Of a DNA stretch of 64,000 nucleotides, positions 25,528-33,277 are shown one piece after another. Origin of the DNA: an uncultured Rhodospirillaceae bacterium (GTDB lineage Bacteria > Pseudomonadota > Alphaproteobacteria > Rhodospirillales > Casp-alpha2); contig CAJWCU010000002.1 of the NCBI GenBank assembly GCA_913030825.1, positions 186,001 through 250,000 of the forward strand, in the 5' to 3' direction. The notes beneath the pieces are model-generated. The model was given only the letters and a program-made list of their open reading frames with translations. It was not told the DNA's origin and did not search any database. Each line of letters begins with the position of its first letter. Position 1 is the first letter of the stretch. A program made the position numbers and the translations under genes.

Positions 25528-26097
25528 ATGAAGCTCTATTTCTCTCCCGGCACCAGCTCCCTTGCAACGCATATCGCGTTGATCGAATGCGGCGCCGATT
25601 TCGAACTCATTCCCCGCTTTCTGACGAAGGAAGAAACCCGGACGCCGGAGTTCAAGGCGATCAACCCGGACGGCAAGGTGCCGGTGTTGGTGACCGACGA
25701 CGGCCATGTCGTCACCGAGGTCGCGGCGACGCTTTATTATCTGGCGCGTAAATATCCGGCGGCGAACCTCTGGCCGGAAGGCGACCTGAATGCGGAAACC
25801 GAGGTGATGTCCTGGCTGTCCTTCGCCGCCTCGACCCTGCACGGTTCGCGCGGCAAGGGGGCGGAGTTCATGGATCACGCCTTTTCCGTCGTCGACCGGA
25901 AATTGGGCGACCGGGACTGGCTGACCGGGCGCTATACGATCGCGGACATCCACGTCTTCCGGATTTACTGGAAATTCAAGATTGCGCTGGAGGCCCCGGC
26001 CGGAACCTATCCGGCACTGGAAGCCCACCACGACCGCATGCTCGCCCGCCCGGCCGTCGCCCAGGCGTTGGACGTCGAAGACGGGTTCAAGCCCTAG
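25528..26097 (+). CDS. Glutathione S-transferase, beta-like
   Basis: A 189-residue GST with the N-terminal thioredoxin fold (MKLYFSPGTSSLATHIALIE; INPDGKVPVLVTDDG; TEVAATLYYLA) and a C-terminal helical domain. Bacterial beta-class GSTs normally have SPGACSLA with a cysteine that forms a mixed disulphide with glutathione. Here the segment is SPGTSSLA, so that cysteine is serine, as in theta- or Nu-like enzymes. The chain is slightly short (family about 200-210). It may conjugate or isomerise a reactive intermediate of the surrounding pathway. Its reaction is unknown. Confidence 0.87.
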   Translation: MKLYFSPGTSSLATHIALIECGADFELIPRFLTKEETRTPEFKAINPDGKVPVLVTDDGHVVTEVAATLYYLARKYPAANLWPEGDLNAETEVMSWLSFAASTLHGSRGKGAEFMDHAFSVVDRKLGDRDWLTGRYTIADIHVFRIYWKFKIALEAPAGTYPALEAHHDRMLARPAVAQALDVEDGFKP

Positions 26098-26143
26098 CCG
26101 GGTTTGCCGTCTGCGGCGAAGGCATGAGCGAGGGGAGGCCATC

Positions 26144-26836
26144 ATGGTCAAGACGGAGCGCATCACCTACCCGAGCGCCGAGGGCGGGATCGGCCTCGCC
26201 GGTCTCGTCGCGGTCCCCGATGGGCCCGGCCCGCATCCGGCGGTCCTGATCCTGCGCGGCGTCGCCGGGCCCGAGGACGGCTATTCGGAAATCGCCGAAC
26301 GGCTCGCCGGGTGGGGGTATCTCGCGGTCCTTCACGGATGGAAGGTGCGCGGCGACGATCCACCCGACGGGCCCGTGCTGGCCGATCTGGCGGGCGCCAT
26401 GGACCATGTCCGGGCGCGGCCCGATGTCGACCCCGGCCGCATCGCCGTGTTCGGGTTCTGCCGCGGCGGCGTCCATGCGCTGATGGCGGCGGCGGCCCAT
26501 TCCGATATCCGGCTGCTCGCCATTTTCCATGGTTTCGCCTTTCGCCGGGAAGAGGCGCAGCCGGGATTGCAGCCCTATGACCTGATCGCCGACATTTCCG
26601 TTCCGACCTTGATCATGCATGGGACAGAGGATGAGCGCGCGCCGATCGACGGCATGCGCCGCCTGGAGGATCGCGCGCGCAGCCTGAACCGGCCGATCGA
26701 ATTCGACTATTACGACGGCATTCCCCACGGCTTCGCCGTCCGCACCCATCCCGGGTACGACGCGGTGGCGGCGGATACGAGTTTCCGGGCCGCGCGCGCC
26801 TTCATCGAGGCCCATATGCCGGTGACCCCGGCATGA
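26144..26836 (+). CDS. Dienelactone hydrolase family protein
   Basis: A 230-residue alpha/beta hydrolase of the dienelactone hydrolase family. The nucleophile is cysteine (C106 in GFCRGGVHAL), as in true dienelactone hydrolases, with Asp in HGTEDERAP and His in GIPHGF completing the triad. The ATG at 26144 has GGGGAGG upstream; an earlier in-frame start at 25982 lies inside the GST gene. It follows the GST gene by 46 nt and is probably co-transcribed. It could hydrolyse a lactone or small ester. A GST next to a dienelactone hydrolase is typical of aromatic or alicyclic catabolic clusters. Confidence 0.87.
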   Translation: MVKTERITYPSAEGGIGLAGLVAVPDGPGPHPAVLILRGVAGPEDGYSEIAERLAGWGYLAVLHGWKVRGDDPPDGPVLADLAGAMDHVRARPDVDPGRIAVFGFCRGGVHALMAAAAHSDIRLLAIFHGFAFRREEAQPGLQPYDLIADISVPTLIMHGTEDERAPIDGMRRLEDRARSLNRPIEFDYYDGIPHGFAVRTHPGYDAVAADTSFRAARAFIEAHMPVTPA

Positions 26837-26870
26837 CCGGCCCGGCGGCGGGCGGCGTGACGGCGGATAT

Positions 26871-27584
26871 CTAGACCGCCAGGTCGCGGTCGAAGCGGTC
26901 TTTCAGAAAGGCCGAGATCTCATCGAACCGGCAGCCCGCCCGGACCACGTTGAAATTGCGGAAATCGATGATCGTCGAGGACAGGCCCGCGTCGTTGGCG
27001 TCGCGGCAGCGGCCGTGGTCGATGACGATATCGGCGGCGGCCAGCACCTCGGGTTCGATATCCTGCACCGTGTACTTGGAGCCCGACAGCGATTGATTGG
27101 CGCTGGACCCGAACACCGGCGTGCCCTGGGCGTGACTCAACTCGGCCAGCGCGTTATGCATCGGCCCCGCGTTCAACAGCATGTCCATGGTCGGCCCCTT
27201 GGTGCTGGTCTCCAACACGAACGGCTCGACCTTGGCCAGCAAGGGATGGTCCTTGCGGTAGTCGGCGACGATGGAAAAGGGCAGGTCGGCCTCCTCGATC
27301 AGGGCCTTCCGAATGGCTTGGGCCTCGTCGTCCATGATGTGCAGATCGGCCGAGGCGGCGGCGCAGCCGAACATGCCCGACGGCTTGTCGTAGCTGCGTT
27401 TCTTGACCTCGAAAATACGGCGAATGGCGGCCTCGGTGCGGGCCAGGATGGCATAGGCCACGTTCAGCGGGATGATCGCGATGCCGCCGCCATCCAGGAC
27501 CTCCAGCACGTCGCGGGCCTCCTGATCGACGTCATGGCCGATGGGGTTGTCGGTGGTGGGCTGGGCATCGGATGAGGGCGGCAT
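26871..27584 (-). CDS. YrdC/Sua5-like (threonylcarbamoyl-AMP synthase fold) protein
   Basis: A 237-residue YrdC-domain protein. The substrate-binding lysine/arginine region appears as EVKKRSYDKPSGMF, later GTPVFGSSANQSLSG and the SSTIIDFRN strand, as in the Sua5/YrdC/YciO family. Canonical members read KxRPxxxPL, so the KKRSYDKP version and several insertions suggest a paralogue rather than the housekeeping TsaC enzyme. There is no Sua5 C-terminal domain. It lies alone, with a TTTGTCCTAT box 82 nt upstream that is shared with the MocR-controlled region. The biochemical role is uncertain; a carbamoyl-transfer or nucleotide-binding function fits the fold. Confidence 0.75.
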   Translation of the reverse strand: MPPSSDAQPTTDNPIGHDVDQEARDVLEVLDGGGIAIIPLNVAYAILARTEAAIRRIFEVKKRSYDKPSGMFGCAAASADLHIMDDEAQAIRKALIEEADLPFSIVADYRKDHPLLAKVEPFVLETSTKGPTMDMLLNAGPMHNALAELSHAQGTPVFGSSANQSLSGSKYTVQDIEPEVLAAADIVIDHGRCRDANDAGLSSTIIDFRNFNVVRAGCRFDEISAFLKDRFDRDLAV

Positions 27585-27666
27585 GGATGTTCCTTCTCGG
27601 GTTCGGCATTTTTATTGTTCGTCATGGCCGCGTGCGGCGGCACCGCAGTCCACCACGGGCCGACTG

Positions 27667-27676
27667 ATAGGACAAA
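27667..27676 (-). promoter_or_regulatory. TTTGTCCTAT box upstream of the YrdC-like gene
   Basis: The 10-mer TTTGTCCTAT is present on the minus strand 82 nt before the start codon at 27584. It is identical to the repeated core in the MocR/inhA intergenic region 3.8 kb away, so this gene may belong to the same regulon. Confidence 0.45.
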
Positions 27677-27712
27677 TAGAAAGATGTGATCGATTGATCG
27701 CAGATGCCGGAT

Positions 27713-27738
27713 AGAGAAAAGCCCCCGGATGGGGGCTT
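27713..27738 (-). terminator. Intrinsic terminator, leftward
   Basis: Read on the minus strand, AAGCCCCC-ATCC-GGGGGC forms a stable hairpin and is followed directly by TTTTCTCT. It lies 129 nt upstream of the YrdC-like gene and would stop transcription coming from the haem-operon side. No protein gene precedes it on this strand, so it probably ends a short non-coding RNA or acts as a leader attenuator. Confidence 0.65.
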
Positions 27739-27862
27739 GGGCCGCGACGTGTGTGAGAGACGCCAATCGGATCGCGCCTGCCCGAAGGTTCGCCGGCCAG
27801 TCGGCCGCAGGCGATCTCTTATAGGTCAGCCGACTCCATGAGAAGAGGCGGAGCCGGAATGG
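27713..27862 (-). ncRNA. Candidate iron-responsive small RNA (predicted)
   Basis: Between the Fur/Irr-like box at 27874-27892 and the terminator at 27713-27738 the minus strand has no convincing reading frame but clear secondary structure. A long stem GATCGCCTGC / GCAGGCGCGATC (2-nt bulge) encloses smaller stems including GGCC-GACT-GGCC, then a single-stranded stretch and the terminator. A possible -35/-10 pair (TTGTTG, 16 nt, TATCGG) overlaps the iron box; a second -10-like TATAAG lies at 27817-27822. The 5' end is approximate. The alternative is a leader of the YrdC-like gene. Confidence 0.3.
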
Positions 27863-27873
27863 CCGTGACCGAT

Positions 27874-27892
27874 ATAATGATAATCGTTCGCA
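27874..27892. promoter_or_regulatory. Fur/Irr-like iron box (left copy)
   Basis: ATAATGATAATCGTTCGCA resembles the Fur consensus GATAATGATAATCATTATC. Its reverse complement matches the box at 27913-27931 in 16 of 19 positions, so the two boxes face each other across the haem-operon promoter. This copy could also control leftward transcription. Confidence 0.6.
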
Positions 27893-27901
27893 ACAAATCT
27901 C

Positions 27902-27931
27902 TTGACAGTTGATGCGAATGATTATTATTTT
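27902..27931 (+). promoter_or_regulatory. Haem-operon promoter with overlapping iron box
   Basis: TTGACA (27902-27907), a 17-nt spacer and TTATTT (27925-27930) form a good sigma-70 promoter upstream of hemP. The iron box TGCGAATGATTATTATTTT (27913-27931) overlaps the spacer and -10, so an iron-loaded Fur-type repressor would block RNA polymerase. Confidence 0.65.
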
Positions 27932-28008
27932 CTCTGCGATCAAATATAGGGATTTTCCGGGGTTGGCGCCTCGGGCGTTCTCTTATGAAAACAACCGGTT
28001 AAGAGGGT

Positions 28009-28179
28009 ATGACGCGACTAGATGAGGACCGTTCCGGCGTGCGGCAGATACCGCTTGTCGACAACCGGATCCACAGCAGTGATCTCTTCAAGGAGGGCAA
28101 GGAGCTTTCCATCGTTCACAACGAAGAGGTCTACAAACTGCGACTAACCGGGAACAGCAAATTAATTCTGACCAAATAG
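28009..28179 (+). CDS. hemP: Hemin uptake protein HemP
   Basis: A 56-residue HemP/HmuP family protein. The hallmark pattern is complete: IHSSDLFKEGKELSIVHN, then EEVYKLRLTGNSKLILTK at the C-terminus (family: SxxLF....L.I.H.g..Y.LR.T..gKLILTK). An AAGAGGGT Shine-Dalgarno precedes the ATG. Members assist expression or function of haem uptake systems; in some beta- and alphaproteobacteria HmuP acts as a co-activator of the receptor gene. It is the first gene behind the iron-box promoter, 81 nt before the receptor gene; that gap has short CCACCCAG repeats. Confidence 0.9.
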   Translation: MTRLDEDRSGVRQIPLVDNRIHSSDLFKEGKELSIVHNEEVYKLRLTGNSKLILTK

Positions 28180-28260
28180 GCCAGTAGCTAGCCACCCAGC
28201 CACCCAGACGTAGGCAGCCAGGCAGCAAGTAACCGCCGCAACCCAATAGAGGTATACAAC

Positions 28261-30279
28261 ATGCGACGTGTCTTGCGTCCGGCGTGCGCCGCCGTGCTTT
28301 TGTCCACGACTGTCCTGTCACCTGCCCGCGCAGATGACAATTCGGCTAAGGTGCGGCCCCTCATGACGGACCTTGAACCGGTCACCGTCTATGCCACCCG
28401 CAGCCCGCGATCGACCTTCGACGTGCCTGCGATCGTTTCCAAGATCGATATGGACACACCCGGCAATGCGCTGGCCGGCGACATGTCCGACCTGTTGCAA
28501 TTCACGCCGGGCGTCGAGGTCGATAACGGCCCTCGCCGCAACGGCCAGACCGTTTCCATTCGCGGGTTCGACGGCGAGGCCATCATCACCATGATCGACG
28601 GCCGGAGGCAGAACTTCGAAGCGGCGCACGACGGCCGGTTCTACCTGGACCCGTCCCTTCTGAAGAGCGTTGAAATCGTCAAGGGCGCGTCCACGGCGAT
28701 CTATGGCGGTGGCGCCATCGGCGGGGTGATCGCCTTCGATACGGTCGACGCGGCCGACCTGCTCGCACCCGGCGAAAGTTTCGGCATGAAGACTTCCGCC
28801 GGCATCCAGTCCGCCAGCGTCCAGCCGATGGCCATTCATTCGGTTTACGGCCGCACGGGCGCTTGGGACATCCTGGGCAGCGCTTCCGTCCGTGCATCGG
28901 GCGACATCAAGCAGGGTGACGGCAACGAACTCGAAAGCGCCGACTTCCTGACCTCGGCCTTGATCAAGGTCGGCTACTCGATCGACGACTTCAATACCGT
29001 TAAGTTCCAGTATCAAGGCCACCGCAACGACGGTCGCGAGCCGAACAACGGCGCCGGCACGATAACGACTTCCAACCCGATCGTGCAGAAGATGGTGACC
29101 GACCAGCAGGTCAGCCTGAATTACGCCTATGAGAACCCGGACAACGCCTGGTTCAATCCCAAGGTCCACGTCTATCGCAATTCGACCGAGGTCGAGGAAA
29201 AAGACCTGACCGGCAGCAACGCCGGCCGCGTTCAGGACCGCACGATCGAAACGATCGGGTTCACCGCCGATAACCAGACCAAGCTGGCTTTGGGCGAGGG
29301 GCACAAACACGTTCTGTCCTACGGGTTCGAGATCTACAGTGATGAACAGACGGGCAGCAGCAGCACGACCGGAACCCGGTCGGGCGTGCCCGATGCCGAG
29401 GGCCTGGCCTATGGCCTGTATATCCAGGACGAGATCGCGCTCAAGCCGGGTTTCGGCGATTTGTCGATCATTCCAGCGGTCCGCTGGGACGCCTATTCGA
29501 CCGAGGACGACACCGGCGGCTCGCAGGATGCCTCCAAGGCTTCGCCGAAAATTTCCGTCAGTTACAAACCGATCGAACAGGTCATGGTGTTCGGCAGTTG
29601 GGCCAAGGCGTTCCGCGCCCCGAACATGACCGAGCTCTATCCCTCGGGCCAGCACTATCCGGGCAACAATTTCATCGCCAACACAGACCTGAAGCCGGAA
29701 ACGGTCACCACCATCGAATTCGGCGCCGGTTTGAATTTCCGGGGCATTCTGGACCAAGGCGACCATGCGCGGGTCAAAGGATCCTGGTTCTCCAGCGACG
29801 GCAAGAACTTCATCTCGCAGGAGATCAGCGGTACCACGACCCAATATATCAACGTGCCGAATGCAAAGCTGTACGGTTGGGAAGTCGAGGGCACTTATAG
29901 CCTGAACCCGGTCAGCATAACGCTCGGCGCGACCTTCGTGTCGTCGCGCAACGACGATACGGGCGCCAATCTGGACAACAACATTCCGCTGACCGTCGTC
30001 GCCGACATCAATTACAAGGTCGAGGCCATCGACAGCCTGTTCGGCCTGCGCGGCCGCTTCGCCAACGCCAACGAACGGTCGAGCGGCACCAGCGGCCAGA
30101 CCGACGGCTACGGCGTTCTGGACATCTACTATCGCTGGCGCCCGGACGATCCGGGCATGGAAAGCATGACCGTCGACCTGGGCATCGAGAACCTTCTCGA
30201 TAAGTCCTATGCGAAACGGTACGCCACGCTGCGTGAAACGGGCCGAAACTACGTGGCTCGCGTCAATTACACATGGTGA
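28261..30279 (+). CDS. TonB-dependent haem receptor
   Basis: A 672-residue outer-membrane TonB-dependent receptor. It has a Sec signal (MRRVLRPACAAVLLSTTVLS..ARA), a TonB box-like LEPVTVYATRS near residue 38, a plug domain (RRNGQTVSIRGFDGEAIITMIDGRR; GASTAIYGGGAIGG) and a 22-strand barrel ending in VARVNYTW. The FRAP motif with a following histidine (AFRAPNMTELYPSGQHYPG) and the NTDLKPE segment correspond to the FRAP/NPNL signature of haem/haemoglobin receptors. The Shine-Dalgarno is GAGGT. Co-occurrence with HemP, HmuS and HmuTUV supports haem as ligand. Confidence 0.93.
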   Translation: MRRVLRPACAAVLLSTTVLSPARADDNSAKVRPLMTDLEPVTVYATRSPRSTFDVPAIVSKIDMDTPGNALAGDMSDLLQFTPGVEVDNGPRRNGQTVSIRGFDGEAIITMIDGRRQNFEAAHDGRFYLDPSLLKSVEIVKGASTAIYGGGAIGGVIAFDTVDAADLLAPGESFGMKTSAGIQSASVQPMAIHSVYGRTGAWDILGSASVRASGDIKQGDGNELESADFLTSALIKVGYSIDDFNTVKFQYQGHRNDGREPNNGAGTITTSNPIVQKMVTDQQVSLNYAYENPDNAWFNPKVHVYRNSTEVEEKDLTGSNAGRVQDRTIETIGFTADNQTKLALGEGHKHVLSYGFEIYSDEQTGSSSTTGTRSGVPDAEGLAYGLYIQDEIALKPGFGDLSIIPAVRWDAYSTEDDTGGSQDASKASPKISVSYKPIEQVMVFGSWAKAFRAPNMTELYPSGQHYPGNNFIANTDLKPETVTTIEFGAGLNFRGILDQGDHARVKGSWFSSDGKNFISQEISGTTTQYINVPNAKLYGWEVEGTYSLNPVSITLGATFVSSRNDDTGANLDNNIPLTVVADINYKVEAIDSLFGLRGRFANANERSSGTSGQTDGYGVLDIYYRWRPDDPGMESMTVDLGIENLLDKSYAKRYATLRETGRNYVARVNYTW

Positions 30280-31121
30280 CGCGGGCATTCCCGCTGGGCG
30301 CCGGCAGGAAGGGGTGGGCCGCCTACCTCTTCCTGTCGCTTGCCGTGAACGCTTACGCTGCCTATGCCACCGGTCTGGGCCCGGAGCCCAGCCCGCCTGC
30401 GGCCCCCCCGGTACTGAAAATTTCGTTGAGCGCGGTCGCCGCGCCGCGCCCCGCCGCGGCCGAGGCGGCGCCGCCCGTTGCGGCGACTGCGCCGATCGAA
30501 CGGCGCGACATCCTGCCCGTCGAAACGGAGTCCCTGGCGCAAAACCGGATCACCCGGCAAATCGTCGCGCCCAAGGCCGAAGCCGCACCGACGCTTGCGC
30601 CGATCCCGCCTCGGGAAGTGGAGCCGGAACTCCTGTCCGAGCCGCCGGTCGAGGCCGCGCCGATTATCCGCCCGGAGCCTCTGCCGCTTCCCGCCAAACG
30701 GCCGCAGCGGCCGCTGCCTAAAACCGAGCCGCCGGTCGAGACGGCCCGGAGCGCACCGCCGGAACCGGCCCCGGCGGAAGCCGATCCCACGCCGCCGACC
30801 GAGGTTGCCGCCGTGACCCCGGACGAAGGCCGCCAGACGGCGACAGTTATTCATGACGCCAATTACCGCCGCCGCACACCGCCGCTCTATCCGCGCCGGG
30901 CCCTGGAAATGGGCCAGCAGGGCCAAGTTCTTCTGCATGCGGAGATCCTGCCCAACGGCCGCCCACGTGCCCTGAAGATCGCCGAATCCTCCGGCCACCG
31001 CCTTCTCGACGTCGCTGCTTTGGCGGCGGTTCGCGACTGGCGGTTCGAGCCGAGCAACATCGACGGTGCTGCCGTGACCAGTTGGGTCCGCGTCCCCGTC
31101 CAATTCGTCATCCAAAGATAA
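30273..31121 (+). CDS. tonB: Energy transducer TonB
   Basis: A 282-residue TonB protein that links the inner-membrane ExbBD motor to the receptor. A single N-terminal membrane anchor (AAYLFLSLAVNAYAAYATG) is followed by a long Pro/Glu/Arg-rich periplasmic spacer (about 40-195). The C-terminal TonB domain follows (RRRTPPLYPRRALEMGQQGQVLLHAEI; VAALAAVRDWRFEPS). It overlaps the receptor stop by 7 nt. A dedicated TonB inside the haem operon implies a receptor-specific energy system. Confidence 0.92.
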   Translation: MVTRAFPLGAGRKGWAAYLFLSLAVNAYAAYATGLGPEPSPPAAPPVLKISLSAVAAPRPAAAEAAPPVAATAPIERRDILPVETESLAQNRITRQIVAPKAEAAPTLAPIPPREVEPELLSEPPVEAAPIIRPEPLPLPAKRPQRPLPKTEPPVETARSAPPEPAPAEADPTPPTEVAAVTPDEGRQTATVIHDANYRRRTPPLYPRRALEMGQQGQVLLHAEILPNGRPRALKIAESSGHRLLDVAALAAVRDWRFEPSNIDGAAVTSWVRVPVQFVIQR

Positions 31122-31147
31122 CCCCTCGCAAGAAAAGGAACCGATCC

Positions 31148-32245
31148 ATGACCGATACCGAAACCGTCGCTAAGAAGACCGATGCCGCCCGCGCCCTGCG
31201 CGAGGCCTATGCCGCGTTGAAGGCCGAGAAGCCGGAGATGCGGGTGCGCGATGCCGCCCGGGATCTGAGCGTGTCGGAAGGCGAATTGGTCGCGGCCGCC
31301 GTCGGCGACAGTGTCGTCCGTCTGGCTGGCGAAGCCGAAGCCGTTCTCGGCGCGCTGGAGCCGCTGGGCGAGGTCATGGCCCTGACCCGCAACGAGAACT
31401 GCGTCCACGAACGCAAGGGTGTTTACATGGGCGGTCAGTTTTCGCGCCACGGCGCCATGGCCATGGGCTTGTTCGTCAATCCGGATATCGACTTGCGCCT
31501 GTTCATGAACCATTGGGCTCATTGCTTTGCCGTGACCGAAGAAACCCGCATCGGCCCGCGCAAGAGCCTGCAGTTTTTCGACAAGGCCGGCGGCGCGATC
31601 CACAAGATCTATCTGACCGACAAATCGGAAACGGCCGCCTATGACGCCTTGGTCGCCGAACGCCGCGACGCCGACCAGACGCCGGGCATGGCGGTCGTGG
31701 CGTACGATCCGCCGCAGGGCGACCGTCCGGACAGCGATATCGATTGGGACGGCCTGCGCAGCGCCTGGGAAAACCTGCAGGACACCCACGATTTCTTCCC
31801 CATGCTGCGCAAGTACAAGGTCGGCCGTGAACAATGTTTCCGCAAGGTCGGCGCCGACTTGGCCTATCGGGTCGGCAACGACGCGGCGCGCCGGGTGCTG
31901 GACATGGCGCGCGATGAGGATTGCGAAATCATGGTCTTCGTCGGCAACCGGGGCTGCATCCAGATTCATACCGGTCCGGTGCGGAAGCTGGTCGAACACG
32001 GCCCCTGGTACAATGTGCTCGACCCCAAGTTCAATCTGCACCTGCGCGAAGACCGTATCGCCCGCACCTGGGTGACCCGCAAGCCGACCAGCGACGGCGT
32101 CGTGACGGCGCTTGAGGTTTTTGACGATGAAGGCGAGCTGATCGCCACCTTCTTCGGCAAGCGCAAGCCGGGCATTCCCGAACTGGACCTCTGGCGCAAG
32201 ATCGTTTCCGCCGTGCCGGCCATGGAGGCCGCTCATGCCGCTTGA
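31148..32245 (+). CDS. hmuS: Haem-degrading/haem-carrier protein HmuS (HemS family)
   Basis: A 365-residue cytoplasmic HemS/HmuS/ChuS protein, which binds incoming haem and, in several species, degrades it. The duplicated HemS fold is visible: RNENCVHERKGVYMGGQFS in the first half and VFVGNRGCIQIHTGPVRKL with WYNVLDPKFNLHLREDRIA in the second. The ATG at 31148 follows AAAAGGAACC; an earlier in-frame start at 31082 lies inside tonB. It ends 11 nt into exbB, so the operon is tightly coupled. Confidence 0.93.
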   Translation: MTDTETVAKKTDAARALREAYAALKAEKPEMRVRDAARDLSVSEGELVAAAVGDSVVRLAGEAEAVLGALEPLGEVMALTRNENCVHERKGVYMGGQFSRHGAMAMGLFVNPDIDLRLFMNHWAHCFAVTEETRIGPRKSLQFFDKAGGAIHKIYLTDKSETAAYDALVAERRDADQTPGMAVVAYDPPQGDRPDSDIDWDGLRSAWENLQDTHDFFPMLRKYKVGREQCFRKVGADLAYRVGNDAARRVLDMARDEDCEIMVFVGNRGCIQIHTGPVRKLVEHGPWYNVLDPKFNLHLREDRIARTWVTRKPTSDGVVTALEVFDDEGELIATFFGKRKPGIPELDLWRKIVSAVPAMEAAHAA

Positions 32246-32849
32246 GCCCTCGTTGCCCGACTGGTTCGCCCAGTTGGGCCTGATGGCCTGGCCGCTGGCC
32301 GCATGTTCGGTGGTGGTCCTGGCCGTTTGCTTGGAGCGAACGGTTTTCACCCTGCGCTGTCGGATGGGCCGCGACGCCGCCTACGGGCGCCTGGCCGATG
32401 CCATGAACGCGCATCGGACGGCGCCCAAGTTGGTCCGTGACGAGGTCGCTCAATTGATGCTGGGCGAATTGGAACGGGCGTTCACCGGCGGGGTCAAGCT
32501 GCTGCGCATCATCGGCACGATCAGTCCGATGCTGGGCCTGCTGGGCACCATCCTGGGGATCATTTCGGCCTTTCGGTCGATTGCCGCACAGACCGGACCC
32601 GTGTCGCCCAACATGATCGCCGAGGGCCTGTGGGAGGCCATGCTGACCACCGCCGTCGGGTTGATGATCGCCCTTCCGGCACTGCTGCTGGCGCATCTGT
32701 TCAAGCACCTGGGCGAGCGACGCCTGGCTGATATGGCGTACCGTCTGAATTGCTTGTCCTTGTCTTTTGAATTAGAGGCCCATGGCCTGGCCGAGCCCGC
32801 CGAGACGGCGCCTGGGCGGCGGCGCGGGGTCAAGGGGGTGGCGGCATGA
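32235..32849 (+). CDS. exbB: ExbB/TolQ/MotA proton-channel protein
   Basis: A 204-residue ExbB-type inner-membrane protein with three hydrophobic helices: the first near residues 13-35 (MAWPLAACSVVVLAVCLE), and the pair LLRIIGTISPMLGLLGTILGII and MLTTAVGLMIALPALLLAHLF. The GTISPMLGLLGT motif is diagnostic. It harnesses proton-motive force with ExbD for TonB. It overlaps hmuS upstream and exbD downstream. Confidence 0.92.
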   Translation: MPLEPSLPDWFAQLGLMAWPLAACSVVVLAVCLERTVFTLRCRMGRDAAYGRLADAMNAHRTAPKLVRDEVAQLMLGELERAFTGGVKLLRIIGTISPMLGLLGTILGIISAFRSIAAQTGPVSPNMIAEGLWEAMLTTAVGLMIALPALLLAHLFKHLGERRLADMAYRLNCLSLSFELEAHGLAEPAETAPGRRRGVKGVAA

Positions 32850-33277
32850 TCCGCGTCGGTTCCCGGGACCAGGGTGAAAGTGCCCTGGCCGACATGGCGC
32901 CGGACCTGACGCCGATGTTGGACATCCTGTTCATCCTGTTGCTGTTCTTCATGCTGACGGCGGGCGCGGTGTTTCAGTCGCTCAATCTGACTTTGCCGTC
33001 CAGCGTCGCCGAAGACCTGACCCTGGCCCATACGCCAGACCATATCCTGCTGGAAATCCGAACCGGTTCGTTCGCCCTGGACGGCCGCGAGATCAAGGGT
33101 TTCGAGACCCTGAAAGCGGCCATCCCCGAGACGATGAAGGCAAAGCCCGGCCACGAACTGATTATTGCCGGCGACAAGGACGTCGCCATCGAAACCCTGT
33201 TGAAGGTCCTGACCTATCTGCAAAGCCGGAACGTGTCTGCGGCCAACATTCTGATGCGCAAGGAACCCGGTGAATGA
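32846..33277 (+). CDS. exbD: ExbD/TolR biopolymer transport protein
   Basis: A 143-residue ExbD-type protein. One membrane helix carries the essential aspartate motif APDLTPMLDILFILLLFFML, followed by a periplasmic domain (ALDGREIKGFETLKAAIPE; ELIIAGDKDVAIETLLKVL). The start overlaps the exbB stop as ATGA and the end overlaps hmuT by 4 nt. Confidence 0.92.
   Translation: MIRVGSRDQGESALADMAPDLTPMLDILFILLLFFMLTAGAVFQSLNLTLPSSVAEDLTLAHTPDHILLEIRTGSFALDGREIKGFETLKAAIPETMKAKPGHELIIAGDKDVAIETLLKVLTYLQSRNVSAANILMRKEPGE

Noticed and set aside
28318-30288. A 656-codon minus-strand open frame
   Set aside because: Antisense to the TonB-dependent receptor, whose sense protein has complete plug and barrel motifs. 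The shadow has none.
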